DNA of 18,190 bases, taken from DATKMG01 sp035541995. Lineage in GTDB: Bacteria > Acidobacteriota > Terriglobia > Versatilivoradales > Versatilivoraceae. The translations under genes and the position numbers were made by a program. Below, piece after piece: positions 7,538 to 14,965 of the stretch (its first letter is position 1; the number at the start of each line of letters is the position of its first letter). The notes beneath the pieces are model-generated. The model searched no databases. It was given only the letters and a program-made list of their open reading frames with translations, and was not told the origin of the DNA. The stretch covers positions 1-18,190 of the forward strand of contig DATKMG010000437.1 in the NCBI GenBank assembly GCA_035541995.1, written 5' to 3'.

Positions 7538-9244
7538 TCAGGGCTCTTTGAGGGCGATAATCTGATCGGCCTTGACGTTTTCAAGCTTTTGTACAGTGCC
7601 ACTGGGCCAGGTCAGTATCAATTCCTTGATCAGTGTGTCTTTCCCCAGGCCAAAATGAACACGGCGGTCTGAGGCGCACCCGTAACCGACAGCAGTATTC
7701 ACCTGGTTATACTGGACCCCGGAGTCTGTCACGACTTTAATCTTGGTTCCCATGCCATCGCGGTTGCTCTTACTTCCCGTCGTGGAAATCAAGATCCAGT
7801 GATTCGGGGCAGGAGAGACATTGTGCCATACCACCATGGGGCCGTCCAGCGCTGTGACAACCACATCAATCCGGCCGTCGTTGTCGATATCGCCGAACGC
7901 GGCTCCGCGGTGAACCGCCTTCCGCTCCAAAAACTCTGCTCCAGCTGTAGCCGCGGCATCGGCAAATTTCCCGTTCTTCAAGTTCACGAAAATGCCGCAA
8001 TGCTGGGGGACTCGGTCTTTAAACGTTCCCGCAGGATCCATGACATCCCCAAACGCAGCGAACAAGTCCTTCCACCCATCGTTGTTAAAATCAAAGGCTC
8101 CATTGCTCCAGCCCGTCTTGGAAAGAGTGGCAGCAGCAAGGGTACTAACCAGGGTTTTGTCTTCGAAGAGGTGGTCTCCGAGATTGTGAAAGAAGGGCAT
8201 GGTTTCCCCAACAAGTGCTGTTTCAAAGATGTCCGGGCGGCCGTCGTTGTCAAGGTCCTTGGCATCCACGCCCATTCCGGAGACGGCCAGTCCCCGGTCG
8301 GTATAGGCCACGCCGGCCTCTACTCCAATTTCGGAGAACGTCCCATTCCCCAGATTCCTGAACAAGAAATTAGGGGATGTGTCATTGGCCACGAACAGGT
8401 CAGGCCAGCCATCGCCGTCAAAGTCGGCTACACCGATTCCCATCCCTTTGCCAATGGACTTGCGTATTCCTGAGGCCCGAGAAACATCAGTAAACGTTCC
8501 ATCGTGGTTATTGTGAAACAAAGAATCAGGCAAACCATGGTAGAGGCGAGGATGACAGTAGTCAGGTTGGCCGGTGTCCCTGCAAATCGGTTCCTTATCC
8601 GGGTCCCAGACACAGTAATTCGAAACGAACAAGTCCAGCCACCCATCCTTGTCATAGTCCACCCAGGCGGCAGCCACGGACCACAGCGTCTTGTATTCCA
8701 GGTCTGGCAGTGCCAGGCCGGCTTTCGATGTCACATCGGTGAAAGTCCCGTCTCCATTGTTGTGGTAGAGGATGTTTTCCCGCAGTCCTGCCACAAACAG
8801 GTCAGCCCATCCGTCATTGTCGTAATCTCCGACAGCTACGCCCAGATTGTAGCCTTTTCCTCGAACACCGGCTTTTTCGGTCACATCCTCAAAAGTGCCA
8901 TCCCCCTTGTTTTTGAAAAGGCGGTTGTAGTAAACCTCATGGTTTTTCTCCAGACCGGGCATGGTGGCACCATTGACGGCATAAATGTCGAGGAGTCCAT
9001 CGTTATTAAAGTCAAACACCGCCACCCCCGAGACCATGGTTTCGGGCTGATGCTTGTGCGGTGTGCGGTGGGAATTGGTGACGAAGTGAATCCCTGGCAG
9101 GTCCCAAAGCTGAAATACCACCGGGTCGTATCCGGTAGAGGCTTCATTACCACTGCCAATGAGCTGAAATATCCCACTTGATACAGCTACTGCAATTAGA
9201 CAGATCCTAAACAGGATTCTGCCTATATTAAGGGGCCTGTTCAT
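7538..9244 (-). CDS. Secreted CRTAC1-type protein: VCBS/FG-GAP propeller with ASPIC/UnbV C-terminus
   Basis: This 568-residue exported protein has a hydrophobic N-terminal segment at 9-30 (signal peptide or anchor). Seven Ca-binding-type DxDxDGxxD motifs follow at about 78, 140, 196, 274, 330, 385 and 452, each in a FDFNNDGLLDIYAVNG-like unit. Most alternate with NGDGTFxDVTxxAG units. This is the pattern of a seven-bladed FG-GAP/VCBS beta-propeller. Residues 495-562 (GMGTKIKV ... RVHFGLG ... LTWPSGTVQKLENV) are the ASPIC/UnbV domain. A Cys-bearing insertion (C211, C221, C230) in the middle is usual for the family. The biochemical role is unknown; such proteins are extracellular or periplasmic and probably bind ligands or partners with calcium. 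The ATG at 9244 has no ribosome site and is the only start in the open frame. It follows the ferredoxin operon after 208 bases. Confidence 0.9.
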   Translation of the reverse strand: MNRPLNIGRILFRICLIAVAVSSGIFQLIGSGNEASTGYDPVVFQLWDLPGIHFVTNSHRTPHKHQPETMVSGVAVFDFNNDGLLDIYAVNGATMPGLEKNHEVYYNRLFKNKGDGTFEDVTEKAGVRGKGYNLGVAVGDYDNDGWADLFVAGLRENILYHNNGDGTFTDVTSKAGLALPDLEYKTLWSVAAAWVDYDKDGWLDLFVSNYCVWDPDKEPICRDTGQPDYCHPRLYHGLPDSLFHNNHDGTFTDVSRASGIRKSIGKGMGIGVADFDGDGWPDLFVANDTSPNFLFRNLGNGTFSEIGVEAGVAYTDRGLAVSGMGVDAKDLDNDGRPDIFETALVGETMPFFHNLGDHLFEDKTLVSTLAAATLSKTGWSNGAFDFNNDGWKDLFAAFGDVMDPAGTFKDRVPQHCGIFVNLKNGKFADAAATAGAEFLERKAVHRGAAFGDIDNDGRIDVVVTALDGPMVVWHNVSPAPNHWILISTTGSKSNRDGMGTKIKVVTDSGVQYNQVNTAVGYGCASDRRVHFGLGKDTLIKELILTWPSGTVQKLENVKADQIIALKEP

Positions 9245-9410
9245 ATCAGGAGGATTCGAACAGCTGCTGACTCGTTTACTTCAGGGGTTATTCTAGCTGC
9301 TAATCGAATCCATGAAAAGAGACGGCAGGTTTTTGAAAGCTATTGAGGGGGGGGAATTTGTGGCAGGTTTAGAACAACCAATTCTCCCACGGTGGAGACT
9401 TGAAAAGGGC

Positions 9411-9435
9411 ACGGGGAACTTTCACGCAGTTCCGT
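9411..9435 (-). terminator. Weak hairpin after the ferredoxin operon
   Basis: On the minus strand GGAACT and AGTTCC flank a 7-base loop, with a further ACG/CGT pairing across a two-base bulge. CCCTTTTC follows. It starts 18 bases past the stop of the NapG-like gene. The T-run is short and displaced, so this is a weak candidate for a terminator or attenuator. Confidence 0.3.
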
Positions 9436-9452
9436 AAAGACTTGAGGGTCGG

Positions 9453-10193
9453 TCATTGGTAGGCATCTGCACCGGAGGTACTGGTCAGTAGAATCTGATT
9501 CCTGGGGTTGCGGGTTTCTCCCACGCTGGTAACGTACACCGCGCCCTGATCGGCTACCGGGCATTTATTCTCACAAATGCCACAACCGATGCACAATTCA
9601 GGGTCGACGTGAGGCTGTTTCACTCTTGTCATCAGTCCCTGTCGGTTCATTACCTCAACTTCCTCGAACCAGATTGCTTTCTTGGGGGTAGGGCAGTGTT
9701 CCTCACAAACAATGCAGGATCGAGCAAAAGCATAAGGCAAGCATCGGTTCTTGTCCACGAAAGCTAATCCAATTTTGACCTGCTGCTTTGCCTCAACGGC
9801 TAATTCCTTAATGGCGTCGGTCGGACAAACTTGGGTACAGAGGGTACATTCATACTCACAGTACCCGATCTTCATCTTCATGACCGGGGACCACAACCCT
9901 TCCAGCCCGGCTTCCAGCAAGGTCGGATGAACGCCATTCGTGGGGCACACCTTCATACATTCACCACAACGGATACAGCGGGCCAGAAAATCCTCTTCAG
10001 GAAGAGCACCAGGGGGACGAATCAACCGGGGATTGAATGAACGACCCTGGCCCTTGGCACCCGCTCGGAACAACAGGCCCCCGCCAAGTCCAGCCAGTCC
10101 ACTGGTGAGCAAAAGGCGCCGGCTGAGGTCCAGGCGAGATTGGCGAGGCGGATGGAAAAAGCACCATAACCAGCGGACCCACTCTTTGATCAT
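9453..10193 (-). CDS. NapG-like Tat-exported ferredoxin with four [4Fe-4S] motifs
   Basis: This 246-residue iron-sulfur protein has four cysteine clusters: C73/C76/C79/C83 (CIRCGECMKVCP), C112/C116/C119/C123, C151/C160/C163/C167, and C201/C204/C207/C211 (CIGCGICENKCP). This is the NapG/MauM arrangement. Before them, SRRLLLTSGLAGLGGGLLF (24-42) reads as a twin-arginine signal, so the folded protein should be exported and held next to the membrane. I chose the ATG at 10193 over starts further upstream because a GAGGAG site precedes it and it overlaps the stop of the NapH-like gene as ATGA, implying translational coupling. The likely role is to pass electrons between the NapH-like membrane protein and a periplasmic acceptor. 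No nitrate reductase (napA, napB) is nearby, so the acceptor is unknown. Confidence 0.88.
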   Translation of the reverse strand: MIKEWVRWLWCFFHPPRQSRLDLSRRLLLTSGLAGLGGGLLFRAGAKGQGRSFNPRLIRPPGALPEEDFLARCIRCGECMKVCPTNGVHPTLLEAGLEGLWSPVMKMKIGYCEYECTLCTQVCPTDAIKELAVEAKQQVKIGLAFVDKNRCLPYAFARSCIVCEEHCPTPKKAIWFEEVEVMNRQGLMTRVKQPHVDPELCIGCGICENKCPVADQGAVYVTSVGETRNPRNQILLTSTSGADAYQ

Positions 10194-11137
10194 GGCCGTT
10201 TCTCCTCGGGTACTTCGAGGTGGAAGGAGATGGCCTCGGTCGGGCATTTCGACTGGCAATTCCAGCAGAAAAAGCACTCTGACGGTTTCCATCCACTGGG
10301 TGCATGAGGCTCTGCCCCTCCCTGGCAATCGGACAAGCAAAGCCGGCAATCATTGCATCGATCGGGGTCTCTCACCAGCCGTACCAACGGGTTCTTTCCG
10401 ACCAGGCCGAGCAAGGCGCCCAGCGGACAAATGTAGCGGCACCAGAAGCGAGCGCGATAGAAATTCAATCCCACGGCGACGAAGAACAGAAGTCCGAGCA
10501 GCAATCCACCGAAGTAATGAGGTTGCTCGATGGCAAGGAAGTATCGTCGCAGGAATTCATAGACGGGTTCGGAGACGGAGGTCACTCGTATTGTTCCAAT
10601 TCCCGGATTGACCTGGTAAAGCCATCCAAACCATCCCTGAATGCCGGATTGAAGAGCAGGGAAAATAGCAGTCGCCAGAGAGCGGAATAGGAAGGAGAAG
10701 GGATCGAGCCACCCTGCCAGATTGAACCCTGTGACCGAACTGACCAGAAGGAACACCAGGAGGTAATACTTGGTCCTTTGCCATCGGGTGTAGCCGCCAA
10801 CTCCCAGCTTCTCCTTCAGGCGGCCCCCACGAAGGCTGGTGAAGAAATGATTCAAAGTACCGAACGGGCACACCCAGCCGCAAAACCACCGGCCAAACAA
10901 CACGGTGACACTTAAAGTGACCAGGGCCAGTAGCAGTGAAGCCACAAAGGTATGAGTGGCTAACAAAATGGTCAGGAGTACCAAAGGGTCCAGCTCGAAA
11001 AATAACGTTACTCGCCCGCCCGTTCGGTTGATAGGGTGGTAGGTTGCCTGCAGGAAAAAGTAGAAGAACCAGACTAAAAAGGACGTCTGGGTTAGTCTCC
11101 TCAGCCATACCAGCCGCGAGGTCCTAGTCTTTGCCAT
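10190..11137 (-). CDS. NapH-like membrane polyferredoxin
   Basis: This 315-residue membrane protein has hydrophobic segments at about 15-31, 45-80 (probably two helices), 125-145 and 208-226. Two membrane-border motifs, CGWVCP (C86, C90) and CRYICP (C233, C237), are characteristic of the NapH/RdxA/CcoG group. At the C-terminal end are two [4Fe-4S] clusters, C261/C264/C267/C271 and C288/C291/C294/C298. In nitrate-respiring bacteria NapH takes electrons from quinol and hands them to NapG; an equivalent role is inferred here. It starts 15 bases after the DUF362 gene, and its stop overlaps the next start, so the three genes form one operon. The start has only a weak GGAAAG upstream. Confidence 0.88.
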   Translation of the reverse strand: MAKTRTSRLVWLRRLTQTSFLVWFFYFFLQATYHPINRTGGRVTLFFELDPLVLLTILLATHTFVASLLLALVTLSVTVLFGRWFCGWVCPFGTLNHFFTSLRGGRLKEKLGVGGYTRWQRTKYYLLVFLLVSSVTGFNLAGWLDPFSFLFRSLATAIFPALQSGIQGWFGWLYQVNPGIGTIRVTSVSEPVYEFLRRYFLAIEQPHYFGGLLLGLLFFVAVGLNFYRARFWCRYICPLGALLGLVGKNPLVRLVRDPDRCNDCRLCLSDCQGGAEPHAPSGWKPSECFFCWNCQSKCPTEAISFHLEVPEEKRP

Positions 11138-11152
11138 GGTTCTTGAGCTTTC

Positions 11153-12082
11153 CTAAATTTCGAGGCGTCGCGGGGAAAGGGCTTCGAAATTGACGTTCCC
11201 CAGGCCGCGGGAACTGGCCTCGGTAATGTAGCCAATTTCTTCCGGTTTGTATCCCAGCAGCGTGGCACCGACTGCGTCCACAGCCACCTGATCAGTGCCT
11301 GCGACCACTGTGTCTTTGCGTTTCACATCCGCCAGGTTCCCGCCGGTAGGTCCGTTGGCGGTCAACACCCGAACCGCATCCAAGACCACCAGGGTCGGTC
11401 GGATGAAGGCGGCTAGGTCAGCCAGCGTTCTGCTGATGTCCTGATGAAAGCGATTCCGCGCGCCTCCAGCTATCCCCATCAGGTTCTTCATCCCCAGGGT
11501 GGCCCTACACAAACTATGGTGTTTGGCTATGGGGACGTTGATCAGCTTGTTTGCTTCAATCATGTCGGCATACAGTTCCCACTCGGTCAGGACCTTTCCC
11601 TTTATTGCCATCTTGCGGAATTTCCGTTCATCCAGGAACAGAGTTTGAGCTCCGACTTTTTCAGCGGCCTGTTGGATCCCGCTACGGGGAAAGGTTCGCA
11701 AGGCAGAGTGACAAGGGTTGTCGCTGACGAGCACCTTGCCGGCGCCGGCCTGGTAGCACAATTCCACAATGGCGGCGACCACATCGGGATTGGTTGTGGC
11801 TGCCTGTTCGGGCCGGCGGTCCCAGCCAATATTGGGTTTTACCCAGACCACATCACCCCGGGAGACAAACCGGTTCATCCCTCCCAGAGCAGAGATAGCC
11901 TGGCGTGCTAAGGCACGAGCTTCCTCTGCAACACCGTCTGGTCCAGCTGGCGAGGTCTTGTAGCGGGCAATGCTAAGAGTGGGTCCAGCTGCAGCCCGGG
12001 TATCCCCTCCAAAGAGACCCGTCTTGAGGGCAAACCCGGTTATGGCTGAGACTTTGAGGAATTGTCTTCGATCGCATGACAT
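11153..12082 (-). CDS. Tat-exported DUF362 protein
   Basis: This 309-residue protein begins with a twin-arginine signal (CDRRQFLKVSAITGFAL). The rest matches the DUF362 family: VVWVKPNIG around 78-86, an Asp/Asn-rich LVSDNP segment, NVPIAKHHSLCRATLGMKNL, and a closing VAGTDQVAVDAVGATLLGY. Many DUF362 proteins carry their own [4Fe-4S] ferredoxin domain; this one does not, and the ferredoxins are encoded by the next two genes. Its conserved cysteine (SLCRATLG) and lysine-rich loop may bind a cofactor. The biochemical function of the family is not known to me. It heads an operon with a NapH-like and a NapG-like gene, which suggests that it gives or takes electrons outside the inner membrane. The ATG at 12082 has only a weak AAGGG upstream. 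Confidence 0.87.
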   Translation of the reverse strand: MSCDRRQFLKVSAITGFALKTGLFGGDTRAAAGPTLSIARYKTSPAGPDGVAEEARALARQAISALGGMNRFVSRGDVVWVKPNIGWDRRPEQAATTNPDVVAAIVELCYQAGAGKVLVSDNPCHSALRTFPRSGIQQAAEKVGAQTLFLDERKFRKMAIKGKVLTEWELYADMIEANKLINVPIAKHHSLCRATLGMKNLMGIAGGARNRFHQDISRTLADLAAFIRPTLVVLDAVRVLTANGPTGGNLADVKRKDTVVAGTDQVAVDAVGATLLGYKPEEIGYITEASSRGLGNVNFEALSPRRLEI

Positions 12083-12099
12083 TAAGGGAACCCTTTTAT

Positions 12100-12128
12100 A
12101 TACTACTCTTCGTCGTCACAGGTTTCAA
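12100..12128 (-). promoter_or_regulatory. Candidate promoter of the DUF362-NapH-NapG operon
   Basis: On the minus strand TTGAAA (12128-12123) and TAGTAT (12105-12100) are separated by 17 bases, ending 17 bases ahead of the DUF362 start. The leader would be only about ten bases. Matched by eye. Confidence 0.42.
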
Positions 12129-12232
12129 GCTTACGGGGTACAATTCAAAGTGTGAATTCATCGTGGCTACCCCTGCCATTTTCATCTCTGGTGGTAAACT
12201 TGAATGAGATCATGTCGCCCTCTTTCTTTCTT

Positions 12233-12260
12233 TTGAAAATCGTCTTGGTTTTTTTATTTA
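12233..12260 (+). promoter_or_regulatory. Candidate promoter of pgm
   Basis: TTGAAA (12233-12238) and TATTTA (12255-12260) are 16 bases apart, 28 bases ahead of the pgm start, within a T-rich stretch. GGAG at 12277-12280 is the ribosome site, eight bases from the ATG. The -10 match is moderate. Confidence 0.35.
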
Positions 12261-12288
12261 ATTTACAACCCGATATGGAGCCGTATCT

Positions 12289-13935
12289 ATGACAGTTCAT
12301 CCCCTTGCCGGCAAGCCTGCTCCTGCAGAATTACTGATTGATGTCAGCAAACTGGAGCGTGCCTATCACGAGCGCCTGCCTGACCCCAAAGACCCCCTCC
12401 AGCTTGTAAGTTTTGGCACGAGCGGACATCGTGGAACACCAACGGATGGTAGCTTTACGGAAGCTCATATTCTGGCTATTACACAAGCGATCTGCGAGTA
12501 CCGCAACAGTCAAGGAGTCGACGGTCCTCTCTTCATGGGCAAAGACACTCATGCTCTGTCGGCTCCCGCACAAAGGACGGCCCTTGAGGTTCTGGCAGGT
12601 TGTGGCGTTGAGACTTTCATTCAGCAGAATGATGGGTTCACTCCTACACCCGCGATCTCATGGGCCATCCTGGCATACAATCACGGCCGAAAAGACCACC
12701 TGGCGGATGGCATTGTGATCACACCATCTCACAATCCTCCTGGCGATGGTGGATTCAAATACAATCCGCCATACGGTGGTCCAGCTGATACGGATGTCAC
12801 CGGCTGGATCCAGGATCGTGCCAATGCGCTGCTGCGGGCTGGGAATGATGGTGTGCAACGCATGGCCTATGAGAAAGCGGTAAAAGCAACGTCGATCCAC
12901 CAGCAAGACTACATTATCCCTTATGTCAGAGATCTGGCCGCAGTGGTTGACTTGGAGATGATTCGGGGTGCCGGTCTGAGTGTCGGAATCGATCCCCTGG
13001 GAGGAGCTGCAATCCATTATTGGGAACCCGTCGGCGAACTCTACCGGTTGAACATCAAAGTAGTCAATCCACGGGTAGACCCTACTTTTAGCTTCATGAC
13101 GCTGGATCACGACGGCAAGATCCGGATGGATTGCTCAAGCCCATATGCCATGGCTGGCCTGGTCAAGCTAAAGGACCAGTTTGACATTGCTTTTGGAAAT
13201 GACCCCGATGCGGACCGACACGGAATTGTGACGCGATCGTCCGGGTTGATGAATCCCAATCACTACCTGGCTGTGGCTATTTACTATTTGCTAAGGCATC
13301 GCCCTCACTGGCCTTCCGAAGCTCTAGTGGGTAAGACGCTGGTAAGCAGCAGCATGATCGACCTTGTCGTGAAGGACCTGGGCAGAAGGTTGTCGGAGAT
13401 GCCGGTCGGCTTCAAGTGGTTTGCACCGGGCCTGTTCGACGCTTCCTATTGTTTCGGAGGAGAAGAAAGCGCCGGCGCCAGCTTCCTCAGGCAAGACGGA
13501 ACAGTCTGGACTACAGACAAGGACGGGTTGATCCTGGGACTGCTAGCCGCCGAAATCACAGCCCGTAGCGGGAAGGATCCGGGACAGCACTTCCAGGAAC
13601 TCGCATCAAGATTCGGAACGCCCTATTACACGCGCATTGACGCTCCAGCAAAGCCCAGGGAGAAGAAGATCCTCGGAAAACTGTCGCCTGAGTCGGTGAA
13701 GGCCACAGTGCTGGCCGGTGAGCCCATACTGTCAAAGCTCACCAGCGCGCCGGGCAACAATGCCCCTATTGGCGGATTGAAGGTCGTGGCTAAAAACGGC
13801 TGGTTTGCGGCGAGACCTTCCGGAACCGAAAACATCTACAAGCTCTATGCCGAGAGCTTCAAGAGCCAGGAGCACTTGGAGGATATTGTCGAGCAAGCCC
13901 AGGAGATCATTAAGAAGAGCCTCAAGTCTCGATAG
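12289..13935 (+). CDS. pgm: Phosphoglucomutase (alpha-D-glucose phosphate-specific)
   Basis: This 548-residue cytoplasmic enzyme interconverts glucose 1-phosphate and glucose 6-phosphate, linking glycolysis to glycogen, trehalose and UDP-glucose synthesis. It follows the Escherichia coli Pgm (546 residues) almost block by block. Seen: FGTSGHRG at 42-49, the phosphoserine loop TPSHNPP with S147, the metal loop NDPDADRHG with D305, D307 and D309, the sugar-binding GGEESAG at 390-396, and the phosphate-binding RPSGTEN at 509-515. All four active-site segments of the alpha-D-phosphohexomutase family are intact. The gene is transcribed singly, divergent from the DUF362 operon across a 206-bp gap. 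No terminator with a T-run was found after it. Confidence 0.97.
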   Translation: MTVHPLAGKPAPAELLIDVSKLERAYHERLPDPKDPLQLVSFGTSGHRGTPTDGSFTEAHILAITQAICEYRNSQGVDGPLFMGKDTHALSAPAQRTALEVLAGCGVETFIQQNDGFTPTPAISWAILAYNHGRKDHLADGIVITPSHNPPGDGGFKYNPPYGGPADTDVTGWIQDRANALLRAGNDGVQRMAYEKAVKATSIHQQDYIIPYVRDLAAVVDLEMIRGAGLSVGIDPLGGAAIHYWEPVGELYRLNIKVVNPRVDPTFSFMTLDHDGKIRMDCSSPYAMAGLVKLKDQFDIAFGNDPDADRHGIVTRSSGLMNPNHYLAVAIYYLLRHRPHWPSEALVGKTLVSSSMIDLVVKDLGRRLSEMPVGFKWFAPGLFDASYCFGGEESAGASFLRQDGTVWTTDKDGLILGLLAAEITARSGKDPGQHFQELASRFGTPYYTRIDAPAKPREKKILGKLSPESVKATVLAGEPILSKLTSAPGNNAPIGGLKVVAKNGWFAARPSGTENIYKLYAESFKSQEHLEDIVEQAQEIIKKSLKSR

Positions 13936-14150
13936 GGGATGCGTTAGCGCTTGGAGCGAAAGTCGCTAATCCGGGTGAATCGAGATGAGGCACTATGTCG
14001 CGTGCCGGATTGCCCCGGCGACCTGAGAGCCGCCTCAAGCTGCCTGGGTGGCTGAACTGACAAAGGCTTCGACGGCCAAGAGTAAGATGTCAATTTGAAC
14101 TCTCCCTCTCAAGGAACTTGCCGGCCTCAATGACCAACTTCTAGCAAACC

Positions 14151-14816
14151 ATGCAAAAGAGTGACGAAATCGCGGTCTTTATATCTTCTGGGGAAGCTGC
14201 CTGCGATGAATGCAAGGAAAAACTCGGCAGGAAGGCCTGGATTACCCTGGATCGACAGAGGAAAGCTTACTGCCTTGCCTGCGCGGACCTGGATCACTTG
14301 TTGTTCCTTCCTTCCGGTGACCCTGCCTTAACCCGCCGGGCCCGCAAACACTCCATCCTGTCGGCAGTAGTCTTGAAATGGAGCCGCGCCCGAATGCGCT
14401 ATGAGCGGCAAGGGCTGCTCGTCGAGGAAGAGGGGTTGCGGAAGGCCGAGGAAGAGTGTTTGGCCGACAAAGATATTCGCGAACGGCGAAGGCAGCGGGA
14501 AGAGGAACGGCGGGCAGATCTTGACCAGGAGTACGTTCGGCGCTTTGCCCAGAGAATCCGCGAAATCTTTCCCAACTGCCCTCCGGGGAGGGAGACTCAG
14601 ATTGCAGAACATGCTTGCCTCAAGTATAGCGGACGGGTCGGCCGTTCTTTGGCTGCCAAAGCCCTGGACGAAGAAGCAGTTAGACTTGCAGTCACTGCTC
14701 ATGTCCGGCATCATGAAACTCAATATGACTCCCTTCTCGCCAAGGGGGAAGAACGATACGAGGCACGAAGAAACGTGCAAGAGGCAATCGAAGACATCCT
14801 GGAAATTTGGGCCTGA
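14151..14816 (+). CDS. DUF2293-domain protein with N-terminal zinc-ribbon-like motif
   Basis: This is a 221-residue protein of unknown function. Residues 130-220 (FAQRIREIFPNCPPGRETQI, then GRVGRSLAAKALDEEAVRLA and AHVRHHETQYD) match the DUF2293 domain found in bacteria and fungi. Ahead of it are two CxxC pairs (C18/C21 and C41/C44) spaced as in a zinc ribbon. A segment around 53-68 (LPSGDPALTRRARKHS) is very like that of other bacterial DUF2293 proteins. A highly charged helix rich in E and R lies at about 85-125 and is likely a coiled coil. Zinc and nucleic-acid binding are guesses from these features. The ATG at 14151 has no clear ribosome site, so the start may be imperfectly placed. It stands alone, about 215 bases after pgm. 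Confidence 0.82.
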   Translation: MQKSDEIAVFISSGEAACDECKEKLGRKAWITLDRQRKAYCLACADLDHLLFLPSGDPALTRRARKHSILSAVVLKWSRARMRYERQGLLVEEEGLRKAEEECLADKDIRERRRQREEERRADLDQEYVRRFAQRIREIFPNCPPGRETQIAEHACLKYSGRVGRSLAAKALDEEAVRLAVTAHVRHHETQYDSLLAKGEERYEARRNVQEAIEDILEIWA

Positions 14817-14870
14817 TCAAGTCATCACATTTTGAGGACCCAACGCAGACGCAGACCGGAACTGAAAACT

Positions 14871-14899
14871 GACCGAAGAGACGCGGAGGCGCAGAGACA
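14871..14899. repeat. Diverged GAGACGCGGAGGCGCAGAGA repeat
   Basis: GACCGAAGAGACGCGGAGGC runs on into GCAGAGACA, with a partial echo, CAACGCAGACGCAGACC, at 14841-14857. It has the same rhythm as the CACAGAG copies, with CGC in place of CAC. It sits in the 149-bp gap between the DUF2293 and lysine-dehydrogenase-like genes. Confidence 0.45.
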
Positions 14900-14953
14900 G
14901 ATGTTGGACGTTCTTATCGTTGCTTTTTGCCCTGGTGATGAGGAGTGCGAGCT

Positions 14954-14961
14954 AAGGGAGG
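14954..14961 (+). promoter_or_regulatory. Ribosome binding site deciding the start of the lysine-dehydrogenase-like gene
   Basis: AAGGGAGG lies four bases ahead of the GTG at 14966. The other in-frame start, a GTG at 14945, has AGGA immediately against it with no spacing and lies upstream of this site. Confidence 0.6.
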
Positions 14962-14965
14962 CATT

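Noticed and set aside
7799..9181. Two long open frames of about 225 codons each on the plus strand, opposite the CRTAC1-type gene.
   Set aside because: They mirror the repeated Asp-Asn-Asp-Gly-type codons of the real gene and have no family resemblance of their own; the minus-strand reading shows a signal segment, seven repeats and ASPIC.
9239..9265. GTTCGAATCCT on the minus strand, resembling the T-loop of a tRNA.
   Set aside because: The bases on either side of TTCGAAT do not form the five-pair stem, and no acceptor, D or anticodon arm is found upstream.
9453..10349. A longer version of the NapG-like protein starting at an upstream in-frame codon at 10349.
   Set aside because: The extra 52 residues lie wholly within the NapH-like coding region and have no ribosome site, whereas the ATG at 10193 has GAGGAG and precedes a twin-arginine signal at the expected distance.
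9940..10611. A 223-codon plus-strand frame opposite the NapG/NapH-like genes.
   Set aside because: It is Arg/Pro-rich without any recognisable motif, while the opposite strand carries eight conserved cysteine clusters across the two genes.
12658..13110. A 150-codon minus-strand frame inside pgm.
   Set aside because: It is fully contained in a gene with every phosphoglucomutase motif intact and shows no domain.
13944..13969. TTAGCG ... CGCTAA inverted repeat just after pgm, considered as its terminator.
   Set aside because: The loop is 14 bases long and no T-run follows on either side.
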